A program made the translations under genes and the position numbers. Positions 1 to 8,709 of a stretch of 64,000 nucleotides of DNA are shown piece after piece. The DNA is from G963677185 sp963677185 (GTDB lineage Bacteria; Bacillota; Syntrophomonadia; Syntrophomonadales; Syntrophomonadaceae). The stretch spans positions 806,001 through 870,000 of the forward strand of contig OY781889.1 of assembly GCA_963677185.1 (NCBI GenBank). The letters run 5' to 3'. The notes under the pieces are model-generated. The model did not search any database, had not been told where the DNA came from, and saw nothing but the letters and a program-made list of their open reading frames with translations. The stretch's first letter is position 1. Each line of letters starts with the position of its first letter.

Positions 1-16
1 GAATGGAGGGGCTCAC

Positions 17-2050
17 ATTAGAAACATCCGCATTAGAATCCTGATTCCCATAGGGATTGTCGTTATCTTTGCCCTGACAGCCATGAGTGCAGGCAGCTAT
101 TATGTTGCCAAAACGCGCCTGCAGCAAGAAATGATCATGAAATATACGGCTAAGGTTGAGAATTCAGCTGAAAATGTAAACACATGGTTAGTGCAAAAAT
201 CGAAAATTGTTGATGTTCTAGCGCAAAGTTCAGCATCTATTGACTTTTTAAGTCAGGACTCCGAAGAACCAGACAGTGATCTTTACGAGAAAAGCCTGGC
301 GGAAATCAAGCGGCTGAAGAATTCCGACCCCGATATAGCACTTCTGTACACACAAGGTTCGGTGAATTATATGCTGGCCAGCGAAGACGACGATTGGCAG
401 CCTGAAGAAAAGGGTTATACGCCGGTCGGCAAGGACTGGTATGACATGACTATGGCATCATCTGGAACTGTTTGGGTTCCTCCGACGATGGGAGAGGACG
501 ACTTTCCTGCCGAAGCCGGCAAACTGGTCTCCACAGTTGGCACCAGGGTTTTCAATTCAGAAGGCCAGGTAGTTGGCATGGTGGGCGCAGATATATTAAT
601 GACGGTGGTTAAGGACGAAGTATCCAGTTTCACTCCTGCGGAGGCCTCCTTCGCATTCATTCTTGATAACAGCGGCAATGTCGTTATGCATCCCGATTCC
701 GATTTGATTATGAACTCAAACATGGCAACTCTCGAAGGAGGAGTGTATAAAAGCCTGACCGATTCTATGGCTTCCGGAGAGTCAGGGTATATGAAAACAT
801 CCATGGGCGGGGTGGAAGGGTATGTTTTCTATAGCCCGGTATCAGCCAACAAGTGGTCAATTGGCATAATGGTTCCTGAAGATGTTATTGATGGCGCAGC
901 TAATTCCATGTTCTGGGTGGCGCTGCTGCTGTTGGCTGTTTCGCTGGCAGTAGTGTTTGTGGCGGTCAACCTTATTGCCCGGACCATAGCGCGTCCGCTG
1001 AATGATGTTATTGGCGCGGCTGAGGAAATAGCCGAAGGCAATTTGCAGACCAGCCGCCTTAAAACAAGCAGCATAGAGGAATTGGAGATGCTGATAAGCA
1101 CCTTTAACACCATGACCGAACGCCTGCGCAGTACAGTTGAGCAGATAATCACCGTTGCCGATGAAATGAATTCGATGCGGGAGGGACTTAAAAAGTCCAC
1201 CGGAGATTCTGATAATACAGCGCGGGATCTTAACACCCTGGTTGAACTCGTTGCCTCCAGCGCCGAAAAACAGTCTGATACGATAGATGATGCATCAGAC
1301 AGTGTTAAAAAAGTGGCTATGAATCTGGAAATTATTGCTTCCAATGTGACTACTGTGTCCGCCAATGCTGGAACCACAGCCAGAGCAGCCCGGGCGGGAA
1401 GCGAAGCCGCCATGGCGGCATCCCGGCAGATGGAGGCTATAGAGGCGGTTATTAAACAAGCCCTGGTATCAGTCAACACCCTGCAAAGCAGTTCCCAGAA
1501 AATAGTGGATTTTGTTCAGGTTATAACTCATATAGCGGACAGAACAAATATGCTCGCATTAAACGCTGCCATCGAAGCAGCTCGTGCCGGAGAAGCCGGC
1601 CGGGGATTTTCCGTAGTTGCCGACGAAGTCAGGGTTTTGGCGGACAGATCCCGTTCCGCCGCAGAACAGATTTCTGACAGTATTAGAGTAATCAACGAAG
1701 CGACCAGGACCGTCGTCGATGTTATTGAAGCAGGAGCGGCGGAGACTCTGCGGGGAACAGATGTCATCCGCCAATCCAACCAAAAATTCATGGAAATCGA
1801 GTCACTTATTCAAAGCCTGGATCAAGAAATAAGCCAAATGAACAGACTGGCTGAGCAGGTGGTTAACGACGGGAAGGGAGTGGATGGAGCCATGCAGAGT
1901 GTCCGGGATATGGCTGCTGACTCTTCGAATAAAACCGGGCTCGTAATTACCGCTGCTCATGAGCAGTTTGCAGATATCGACCGGTCAGTAAAGGAGCTTG
2001 CCCGGATGGGGCAGAATCTGCAAGCAATCGTGTCACAGTTCAGATTATAA
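17..2050 (+). CDS. Methyl-accepting chemotaxis protein (Cache-type sensor)
   Basis: Transmembrane chemoreceptor that passes an extracellular ligand signal to a CheA/CheW array. The frame is open from the first bases of the window. The first ATG (83) would cut the N-terminal membrane helix in half; an in-frame ATT at 17 lies 7 bases after GGAGG (5-9) and gives RNIRIRIL plus a full hydrophobic helix, the usual receptor start. Order, counted from ATT: TM1 about 7-28, extracellular double-Cache-like region about 30-290, TM2 about 300-325, HAMP, then a long signalling coiled coil with the conserved tip (ADRTNMLALNAAIEAARAGE). No che genes are nearby, so it presumably joins an array encoded elsewhere. 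The family call is secure; the ATT start is inferred, and a start before the window is possible. Confidence 0.93.
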   Translation: MRNIRIRILIPIGIVVIFALTAMSAGSYYVAKTRLQQEMIMKYTAKVENSAENVNTWLVQKSKIVDVLAQSSASIDFLSQDSEEPDSDLYEKSLAEIKRLKNSDPDIALLYTQGSVNYMLASEDDDWQPEEKGYTPVGKDWYDMTMASSGTVWVPPTMGEDDFPAEAGKLVSTVGTRVFNSEGQVVGMVGADILMTVVKDEVSSFTPAEASFAFILDNSGNVVMHPDSDLIMNSNMATLEGGVYKSLTDSMASGESGYMKTSMGGVEGYVFYSPVSANKWSIGIMVPEDVIDGAANSMFWVALLLLAVSLAVVFVAVNLIARTIARPLNDVIGAAEEIAEGNLQTSRLKTSSIEELEMLISTFNTMTERLRSTVEQIITVADEMNSMREGLKKSTGDSDNTARDLNTLVELVASSAEKQSDTIDDASDSVKKVAMNLEIIASNVTTVSANAGTTARAARAGSEAAMAASRQMEAIEAVIKQALVSVNTLQSSSQKIVDFVQVITHIADRTNMLALNAAIEAARAGEAGRGFSVVADEVRVLADRSRSAAEQISDSIRVINEATRTVVDVIEAGAAETLRGTDVIRQSNQKFMEIESLIQSLDQEISQMNRLAEQVVNDGKGVDGAMQSVRDMAADSSNKTGLVITAAHEQFADIDRSVKELARMGQNLQAIVSQFRL

Positions 2051-2091
2051 GCTGTTTTTCAACCAGTCCACTTAAACGGATGATCAAGCCT

Positions 2092-2916
2092 CTAATCTCT
2101 GCTGGCTTTTAAGGCAAAATAATATGGAAACGGGCCAATATTTCTTTTTCGGTCACTATACAATATGGAAAAGCTTTTAAAATTCCTTTGTTTCAATAAA
2201 TCTACCAGTACATTGGGGGAGACATAAATTTCGTTGGCGCGGGACTGTTTTTTTGTCGTATTGAATTTGATTCCTCGGAGCAGTACCGTCAGCGCTGTTC
2301 TTATGCTCCTTTTCCAGGCGGAAGCAATAGCGTAACCTGAACCATGTACAATAAAAATCGCACAGCCGTCATCTCTCACGATTCGATTGACCTCATCCAG
2401 GACTTTATCAATCATGAGATACTGCAAAGCTACTCTGTTAAAAAATACATCGACCGCCTTGTCTTCGACTGGAATGTTGTGAGCGTCCGCGACCTTGGGA
2501 ATTATTTTGTCCTTGCCCAATGTGTTCGCAAAATCCTTAATTATCTTGATATAAACCTCGTCCTGGTCAAAAGCGTATATCAGCTTGGGATTCTTGTTCA
2601 TCAACGCTCTTACAGTGGCTCCCGGTCCGCAGCATAAATCCATGACGACCTTATTTTCTCCTATCCAGTCAATAGTTTTTTTATCAAGTTCGTCCGGATT
2701 TAGAACCTGACGATGGTGCTCAAATGCCACATAAGCCAGTTTCTTATCTATTATTTTGTGGTCTGTGTCAATCAGTTCCAGGCTGGAGAGACTTTCATAG
2801 CTTAAGGCTGAAATAGGGCTAAACATTGAACAATCCTGCTTATACTCTATGCTGTAAAGGTGAGCAAAATCCTCCAGCAACTTGTTGTCGAAAATAAATT
2901 CCAAGCAAGAACTCAT
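2092..2916 (-). CDS. Class I SAM-dependent methyltransferase
   Basis: A 274-residue protein with a Rossmann methyltransferase core. Motif I is VMDLCCGPGATV near residues 91-102 (SAM binding), followed by an acidic loop (YAFDQDEVY) and a post-I motif region (VADAHNIPVEDKAVDVFF). This matches the Methyltransf_11/25 group. The N-terminal 90 residues are unlike the core and may recognise substrate; the substrate is unknown. The ATG at 2916 follows a strong GGGGAGGG ribosome site. It converges with the chemoreceptor and stands alone on its strand, with a 360-bp upstream gap holding its promoter. Confidence 0.85.
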   Translation of the reverse strand: MSSCLEFIFDNKLLEDFAHLYSIEYKQDCSMFSPISALSYESLSSLELIDTDHKIIDKKLAYVAFEHHRQVLNPDELDKKTIDWIGENKVVMDLCCGPGATVRALMNKNPKLIYAFDQDEVYIKIIKDFANTLGKDKIIPKVADAHNIPVEDKAVDVFFNRVALQYLMIDKVLDEVNRIVRDDGCAIFIVHGSGYAIASAWKRSIRTALTVLLRGIKFNTTKKQSRANEIYVSPNVLVDLLKQRNFKSFSILYSDRKRNIGPFPYYFALKASRD

Positions 2917-3277
2917 AATATGACCCTCCCCAAAATAAAGCTACGTTTACTTCAAAATATTCTTGCCGTATGTGTTTATATATTAATAACGATGCGCCAT
3001 TCTCCCCGCTGTGTCAATTCTTGGCCAGCAATTCCCTGAAAGTTAGATATTAATTGTAACGCCAAAGCACCATCCAGATTCCGCTGCCATGAGACTTGGC
3101 TGGACAAACACTATTTTACCGGAGCAACAGTATACCGGATATAGAATCTCCATTCCCCATGATCGCCGCCAGCACCGTAATAATTTAATTACGCAAAACT
3201 TTTCTATAAAAATCCGCTTCCCTGCCTTGCGGCCAGGAAGCGGATTTGTCTACTGTCCAATCTTTTAAAGGAATCGG
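2917..3277. other. Intergenic region, 361 bp
   Basis: No coding frame is supported. It holds the upstream region of the leftward methyltransferase gene and, at its right end, the terminator of the leftward stalk-protein gene. The stretch between about 2940 and 3200 shows no recognised motif. Confidence 0.5.
3205..3247 (-). terminator. Rho-independent terminator of the stalk/SdrD-like gene
   Basis: An 11-bp stem (AATCCGCTTCC at 3211-3221 pairing with GGAAGCGGATT at 3236-3246) is followed on the minus strand by TTTTTATAG. It sits 31 bp past the stop codon of the leftward gene ending at 3278. Confidence 0.85.
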
Positions 3278-5107
3278 TTAACGGGTAATTTTGATCGTTA
3301 CGGTTTTAGCCAGGTCATCCCAGCTGACCGTCCCGCCCATCGCTTCAGTAAGAAAACGAGCCGGCAGGAAGATATGACCATCCTGGGCAACAGGCTCGGC
3401 ATCCATCTGAATTTCCTGGCCGTCAAAAATCAATACTTTGCTGCCCACACTGCATGTGGCTTCTTTGCCGTCTGCGGTTACAAAAGTGGCGGTTTTGGTG
3501 GCATCATCCCATTTCATATGAGTTTCGTCATCAGGGATGCCCAGGGCGATTCCCAGGTATTTCTGGGGAATCAATACCCTTTCACCCTGTACGAAAGGAA
3601 CGGTGTCCATTTCATGGGCTTCGCCATTAATATAATAGGTGGTTTCGCCAAGGGTAAAAGTGGCTGTATATTCCTGCGGAACTACGCTTGCCGTAGGAGG
3701 TGAAACTACGGCTGTCGTGGAAGCCGGTTGTGCAGTTACTGTAGACGGAGGAGAAAAGGTGTTGGTGCTGGGTGAGTATTCATCACTTCCATTGCTGGAT
3801 GATGCTGGCAGCGTTGTGAAGATCATATCATCCCCACAGAGCTTTACGGCCCGGTTGGTGCCTTGATTCATAGTCGTTACACCACGGAAATGGTAAGTGG
3901 TATTGGGAGTCAAATTGCGTATATCTGCGCTCACATCCGTAAGCTCATTGCCGTTAACAAAGCTCGGTGCGGCGCTTACAGCCGTTCCATAGTTAGTATC
4001 AAGGCCATACTCAAAAGAAACATCTGTTTCATGGTTGCTGGCATTGACGATTCCGTGCAATGTTGCGCTGCTGGTGCCGATATGACTGGCGGTTACGTTC
4101 GTTATAGTTGGGACTTGAGTTATACCGGTGCTCGCAGTATTCGACCATGGCGAATCTCCGCCAGCATTATAAGCCCTGACCCGGAAAAAGATACCAGATA
4201 AAACAGTAGTGAACGTATAAACGGTATCGTTAATCGGTCCTACGGAAGTAAGGTTCTCTGTGAATCCCTGGTTGCCGGCAATATCAAGGTAGTATGCTGT
4301 AGCCCCGGTGGAAGGCCCCCAGTGCAGCTCAAATGTAAAAACTGGCGGAGTTTTAGTGAAATCCTGATTCTTCAAATTAGCCCACAAACCTGCTGGTGCA
4401 GCCGGCGGCAGTAAGTTGAAACCAAAATCAACACCCTCATTTTCGCCGGCTCCTTCTACTATTGATATCGAAGGTGGAATAGTGAAAGTGCCAGCATATC
4501 CTGGAGGAGTGGTCGCGGTGACTGTATACGTGATACCCGGAGATAATCTATCGAAATAGTACATACCCATAGCATCGGTAGTAGTAGTGGCCGATGTTTT
4601 TGTTGTTTCGTTATAAAGAGTAACCGTCACCCCCGGGATTCCAACTTCACCCGTATCCTTTGTACCGTTATTGTTCAAATCGTAAAAAACGCAGCCCGAT
4701 ATCTGCGCCATGGTGTAAAAGCCTGTATTCGCAAGAGCAGTGTAAGTGCCAGAAGGGTAATTGGTATTTAATGTGACAACGTAATATTTATTCGGAAGCA
4801 AATCGGTTAAGGAAGCATCAATAAATAATTGCGGAACTCCCACCATCGTAAAGGATCCTGTTTTTAAATGTCCTTCGCCGTCTGATATACTATATTGGTA
4901 TTCTTCAGATATATCTCCGCCAGTTTTAGTAATCGTGGCTTTTATTTGAGCTGAAGTCGATTTAACATCGGTAGCTTCTATAGTCGCATTCAAAATTGGT
5001 GGGCTGTCAGCGTCAGCATTTCGCGTTCCCAGCGGAACCCCCGGCACCGTCCCAAACAAGAATAAAGCCGCCATAAGTATGGATAATAGCTTTCGGATAA
5101 TTTTCAA
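3278..5107 (-). CDS. Secreted SdrD-like/fibronectin/stalk-domain surface protein
   Basis: A 609-residue exported protein. A signal peptide (basic start, hydrophobic LLSILMAALFLFG, cleavage around residue 30-35) is followed by a beta-rich region about 36-130, an SdrD/Cna-B-like domain about 134-228 (SGCVFYDLNNNGTKD, then GVTVTLYN and a GTFTIPPS tail), a fibronectin type III-like domain about 235-330, a second beta-sandwich about 332-430, a Ser/Thr/Pro-rich linker, and two C-terminal copper-amine-oxidase N-like repeats (YYINGEAHEMDTVPF, then LPARFLTEAMGG). The stalk repeats are common on Clostridia surface proteins and do not imply copper oxidase activity. The start is TTG behind TAGGAGG. It is one of six stalk-domain genes in this window. 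Ligand and role are unknown. Confidence 0.85.
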   Translation of the reverse strand: MKIIRKLLSILMAALFLFGTVPGVPLGTRNADADSPPILNATIEATDVKSTSAQIKATITKTGGDISEEYQYSISDGEGHLKTGSFTMVGVPQLFIDASLTDLLPNKYYVVTLNTNYPSGTYTALANTGFYTMAQISGCVFYDLNNNGTKDTGEVGIPGVTVTLYNETTKTSATTTTDAMGMYYFDRLSPGITYTVTATTPPGYAGTFTIPPSISIVEGAGENEGVDFGFNLLPPAAPAGLWANLKNQDFTKTPPVFTFELHWGPSTGATAYYLDIAGNQGFTENLTSVGPINDTVYTFTTVLSGIFFRVRAYNAGGDSPWSNTASTGITQVPTITNVTASHIGTSSATLHGIVNASNHETDVSFEYGLDTNYGTAVSAAPSFVNGNELTDVSADIRNLTPNTTYHFRGVTTMNQGTNRAVKLCGDDMIFTTLPASSSNGSDEYSPSTNTFSPPSTVTAQPASTTAVVSPPTASVVPQEYTATFTLGETTYYINGEAHEMDTVPFVQGERVLIPQKYLGIALGIPDDETHMKWDDATKTATFVTADGKEATCSVGSKVLIFDGQEIQMDAEPVAQDGHIFLPARFLTEAMGGTVSWDDLAKTVTIKITR

Positions 5108-5267
5108 GTCTATTCCTCCTATTCGTTATGTTTTAATTCATCATGATCCGTTAAATGGTCCCCTTCCTGAAATGGAACACGCCCATTTTTTACGATTACT
5201 AAAACCATTATACATATTCACCGTCACCGTTCAGTCACCAATCAGTTACATTTCAGTCACAAAAGAG

Positions 5268-5295
5268 AAAGCACGGGGACTAGCCTCGTGCTTCC
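5268..5295 (-). terminator. Terminator of the CBS-ACT gene
   Basis: Imperfect inverted repeat (AAGCACGGGG pairing with CCTCGTGCTT, loop ACTAG) followed on the minus strand by TCTCTTTTG, about 30 bp after the stop of the leftward CBS-ACT gene. Confidence 0.75.
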
Positions 5296-5324
5296 AACGT
5301 CGGTCTGATTTCGCTAACACCCTT

Positions 5325-5987
5325 TTAGTCAGTTTCCTCATCAGCTATTATGACCGATTCTATCGCATAGCCCTGTGCTTTGAGCTCCGCCACCATGTCC
5401 TCAACATCCTGTTCCTCCATACGCAGAATCAGCTTATACTTATTTACCTTGTGATCCATGAACATTACCGTATTAATAATATTTTTGTTCTTGGCTGCAG
5501 CAATGCCGGTAATAGCGGCTAATTCCCCGGGGCGGTCTTCTATATGGAGGTCGATGCGGGTATGTGAACTCTGCACTCCCAGCACGTCAATCAGGGCATC
5601 GAAAATGTCGCTCTCGGTAATAATTCCGACCAGTACCCCGTTTTCCACTACTGGCAGGCCGCTGATTTTATAGCGGCGCATGGTCTTGGCAGCAGTTTCG
5701 ATATAACGGTCCGGTTCTATGCTGATCAGTTCCTGGTGTTTGGGCATAATATCCTTGATGGTGGTTTTCGCCAGCAAATAGCTGATCTCGTTCCTGGAAA
5801 GGCTGGTGGCGATGGACGGACCTGCTTTGTTGAGATCAGAAAGTGTGACTATGCCAACTACCTTGCCTTTATCGATTATGGGCAGGCGGCGTACCGATCT
5901 CTCTTTCATCAAATCAACCGCATCGGCATAGCTGGTTTCCGGTGTAACTGTCTTCACGTCAGTTGACATGCGGTCCCGTACCTTCAT
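5325..5987 (-). CDS. CBS-pair plus ACT domain protein (AcuB-like)
   Basis: A 220-residue cytosolic sensor. Two CBS motifs come first (about 1-58, VRDRMSTDVKTVTPE; about 74-132, IKDIMPKHQELISIEPD), then an ACT domain about 142-212 (IDLHIEDRPGELAAITGIAA). CBS pairs bind adenine nucleotides and ACT domains bind amino acids, so it probably reports energy or amino-acid status. Its ATG has an AAAGGGGG ribosome site. It lies 162 bp downstream of livF on the same strand and could be co-transcribed with it; from general knowledge, AcuB-like genes often sit next to branched-chain amino-acid ABC genes. The acetoin role of B. subtilis AcuB should not be assumed. Confidence 0.85.
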   Translation of the reverse strand: MKVRDRMSTDVKTVTPETSYADAVDLMKERSVRRLPIIDKGKVVGIVTLSDLNKAGPSIATSLSRNEISYLLAKTTIKDIMPKHQELISIEPDRYIETAAKTMRRYKISGLPVVENGVLVGIITESDIFDALIDVLGVQSSHTRIDLHIEDRPGELAAITGIAAAKNKNIINTVMFMDHKVNKYKLILRMEEQDVEDMVAELKAQGYAIESVIIADEETD

Positions 5988-6149
5988 TTCCCATTCCCCC
6001 TTTAACTATCATTTCCCTGCCGCAGAGAAAACCGTTTCTATCAGAATAGTTCCTTTTATATCCATTTTACATTGAGATGGTCGCGCTGTCAGCTGTTGCC
6101 GCTTCTCTTTACGCAGCTGTTTTTCACTCCACGTATTCTTCCCTGGCGT

Positions 6150-6854
6150 TCATCCTCCCAGGTAAGCCTTCTTAACCGCTTCGCTTGCCAGGAGTTCAGA
6201 GGCCGGACCGGCCAGCACAATCTCACCGGTTTCCAGAACATAGGCCTGGTCGGCAATAGACAGAGCCATATTGGCGTTTTGCTCCACCAGTAGTATGGTT
6301 GTGCCAAGCTGCTTAATATCCTTGATTATAGTAAAAATCTCTTTGACCAGCAGGGGAGCCAGGCCCATGGAAGGTTCGTCCAGAAGCATCAGCCGGGGTC
6401 TGGCCATGAGTGCCCGCCCGATGGCCAGCATTTGCTGCTCCCCGCCAGACAGGGTGCCGGCCATTTGCCTGCTGCGTTCGTTGAGGCGGGGAAAGCGGTC
6501 GAAAACCATTTCATAATCGTCCTGAATGGCTTTACGGTCACGCCGCAGATATGCCCCCATCTCCAGGTTTTCCATGACACTCATCTCGGGAAACACCCGT
6601 CGTCCCTCGGGAACCTGGGAAATACCCAGGCTGACAATCTTCTCTGGTGCCAGCCGGCTGATATCCTTGCCTTCAAAAATGATGTTGCCCTGACGAGGGC
6701 GTAAAAGACCGGATATAGTTTTCAGTGTGGTGGTTTTGCCAGCTCCGTTGGCGCCAATCAGAGTGACAATCTGGCCTTCTTCCACTTCCAGGGACATATT
6801 TTTCAGAGCCTGAATGGCTCCATAATATACATCAATTACTTTGATTTCCAGCAT
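6150..6854 (-). CDS. livF: Branched-chain amino-acid ABC transporter ATPase, LivF-type
   Basis: A 234-residue ABC ATPase, the usual LivF length. Visible motifs: Walker A GANGAGKTT (about 33-41), Q-loop region GISQVPEGRRVFPEM typical of LivF, signature LSGGEQQ (about 135-141), Walker B LMLLDEPSMGLAP (about 154-166) and the switch His region ILLVEQN. It would drive uptake of leucine/isoleucine/valine or related amides with LivG and the LivH/LivM channel. None of livG, livH, livM or a binding protein is in this window; the next upstream gene is an unrelated MFS pump. The ATG has GAGGAG upstream. Either the rest of the transporter is elsewhere or this is a relic. Confidence 0.92.
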   Translation of the reverse strand: MLEIKVIDVYYGAIQALKNMSLEVEEGQIVTLIGANGAGKTTTLKTISGLLRPRQGNIIFEGKDISRLAPEKIVSLGISQVPEGRRVFPEMSVMENLEMGAYLRRDRKAIQDDYEMVFDRFPRLNERSRQMAGTLSGGEQQMLAIGRALMARPRLMLLDEPSMGLAPLLVKEIFTIIKDIKQLGTTILLVEQNANMALSIADQAYVLETGEIVLAGPASELLASEAVKKAYLGG

Positions 6855-6987
6855 GGCATGATCTCCTCTCTGCCGTCCCAGTCATTATAACCTGTCAGCG
6901 GCCATTGTTCTACAATGCCAGAATCAGCCCCGACCCCATATCGACTTGCGGCAGCAGCCGGTGATAGTATCAGGACGATGGAAATCT

Positions 6988-8595
6988 TTACAATTCGCAA
7001 GCGGCCACCGAGGTTATTTCTTCCATTTTTTCTTTAATAACCGCTTCATCGCTTTGCACTTCAATCTTCTTAGACGTCATGAAAAATCCAAGCGGGATCG
7101 CTGCCAGGCAGAAAATGGTTGCATAGAGGAGGCAGTCCTGAATGGACCTTACCATGGACAACTGGACCAATTGCTGGGATAGCAGACTCAAAGAAAAGGC
7201 CTGGGAAGTTACGGCGTTCATACCCCAGGCAGTGGTAATACCCTGCAAAGCCTGTTGGGCACTTGCCCACTCCGCGCCGTTAAGATTAAGACCAGTGGCC
7301 AGGTTAATAAAGTGCTCGCTCTGGCTATTTTGCATAATCATGGCAAATATGGCAATGCCAAACGCCGCAGACACTTGCCTGATAACCGTGGAAAGGGCGC
7401 TGGCCCGGCCCATCAGATGCTGGGGCACGGTGTTCATGCCTGCCGTGGTCACGGGCATAAAACACAAACCCATCCCAAACCCTCGAATAATAAGCCAGAA
7501 GCTCATGACTATAAACAAGGTGCTGGCATTAAAGTCAGTCATCATATAAGTAGAGAAGCTGATAATGAGCAAACCTCCGAATACCAGGCCTCTTGCCCCA
7601 TATTTATCAAAAATCTTGCCGGCAAAAGGCATCAGCAATCCCGAGGCAATAGCGCCGGGAAACATTATTATTCCGGTTTTCATGGCGGTCTGGCCCAATA
7701 TGTTTTGCAGCAATATCGGAAAGAGAAACATGGTGCCAAACATTCCGATCGACAGCAGGGCGCCTATAATCGTGGAGACGGTGAAAACGGGGTTTTTAAA
7801 AATACGCATATCCAGAAGAGGATGAGGGTGATTCAGCTCATGGTAGACAAACCAGGTCAGGCTAACGACAGAGGTAAAAAGCAAGCCAACGATGTATGGA
7901 GATGTCCAGCCCTTTTCGTTGCCCTGGCTGAGCGCAAGCAATAGACAGGCAAAGCCTGCGATGGAAGCTATCAAGCCCAGGTAGTCAAAATCCTGGCCTT
8001 TCACCAAAACACTTTCCTTTAATGTACTCAAGGCCAGGAACAGGCAGAACAGTCCGACCGGAACGTTAATAAAGAAAATCACTCGCCAGCTTACAAAGTC
8101 AACCAGGTATCCACCCAGGGTCGGTCCAATGGCGGGAGCTGCCATTATAGATATGCCGTAAACCCCCATAACCGCCCCCATTTTTTCACGCGGATAATTC
8201 ATGTACAGGATTGCCATGCCGATCGGCTGCATTATCGCCCCGCCTATCCCCTGTATCACCCGGGAAGCCACCATGGCGGGCACATTCCATGCAAACCCGC
8301 ACAGAACCGAGCCGCTGATAAAAAATGCCAGAGAAGCCATATAAACTCTTTTATAACCGAATCGATCTCCCAGATAACCGGAAACAGGCATCAACACACC
8401 CATGGTCAGCATGTAGGCGGTAAGAATCCACTGGGCGTCGTGGGCAGAAGTGCCGAATACAGCAATCATTTTGGGCAGAGCCACGTTCACGATAGTGCCG
8501 TCCAGTATGGACATGAAAGTGCCTACAACAATCACCATCATTATCGATAGATCGAGTTTGTCTTCTTTCAGATTGCTCACCAGTTTCACATCCAC
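6988..8595 (-). CDS. EmrB/QacA-type (DHA2) drug:proton antiporter, first copy
   Basis: A 535-residue inner-membrane MFS transporter with about 14 predicted membrane segments, the DHA2 length. DHA2 hallmarks are visible: FMSILDGTIVNVALP in TM1, the motif A-like loop GYLGDRFGYKRVY after TM2, and the antiporter motif C region GPTLGGYLV in TM5. It lies 114 bp downstream of the EmrA-like adaptor on the same strand and last in the export operon. The start is unsettled: GTG at 8595 directly follows a stop codon and has little ribosome site; GTG at 8580 (MSNLKEDK) aligns better with its paralogue. Substrate unknown. Confidence 0.92.
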   Translation of the reverse strand: MDVKLVSNLKEDKLDLSIMMVIVVGTFMSILDGTIVNVALPKMIAVFGTSAHDAQWILTAYMLTMGVLMPVSGYLGDRFGYKRVYMASLAFFISGSVLCGFAWNVPAMVASRVIQGIGGAIMQPIGMAILYMNYPREKMGAVMGVYGISIMAAPAIGPTLGGYLVDFVSWRVIFFINVPVGLFCLFLALSTLKESVLVKGQDFDYLGLIASIAGFACLLLALSQGNEKGWTSPYIVGLLFTSVVSLTWFVYHELNHPHPLLDMRIFKNPVFTVSTIIGALLSIGMFGTMFLFPILLQNILGQTAMKTGIIMFPGAIASGLLMPFAGKIFDKYGARGLVFGGLLIISFSTYMMTDFNASTLFIVMSFWLIIRGFGMGLCFMPVTTAGMNTVPQHLMGRASALSTVIRQVSAAFGIAIFAMIMQNSQSEHFINLATGLNLNGAEWASAQQALQGITTAWGMNAVTSQAFSLSLLSQQLVQLSMVRSIQDCLLYATIFCLAAIPLGFFMTSKKIEVQSDEAVIKEKMEEITSVAACEL

Positions 8596-8709
8596 CCGTT
8601 AAAATGCCTGGATCAATTGCATGTTTGTCAGCTTGTGCTGATGCGCGCCTCAATTAATAATCAGTGCTGATACTAAACTTCCTGGCACAGCTTACCTGGC
8701 TATCGGCAG

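Noticed and set aside
7255..7944. 229-codon rightward frame antisense to the MFS gene
   Set aside because: Long only because of base composition opposite a hydrophobic gene; the sense strand clearly encodes DHA2 motifs.
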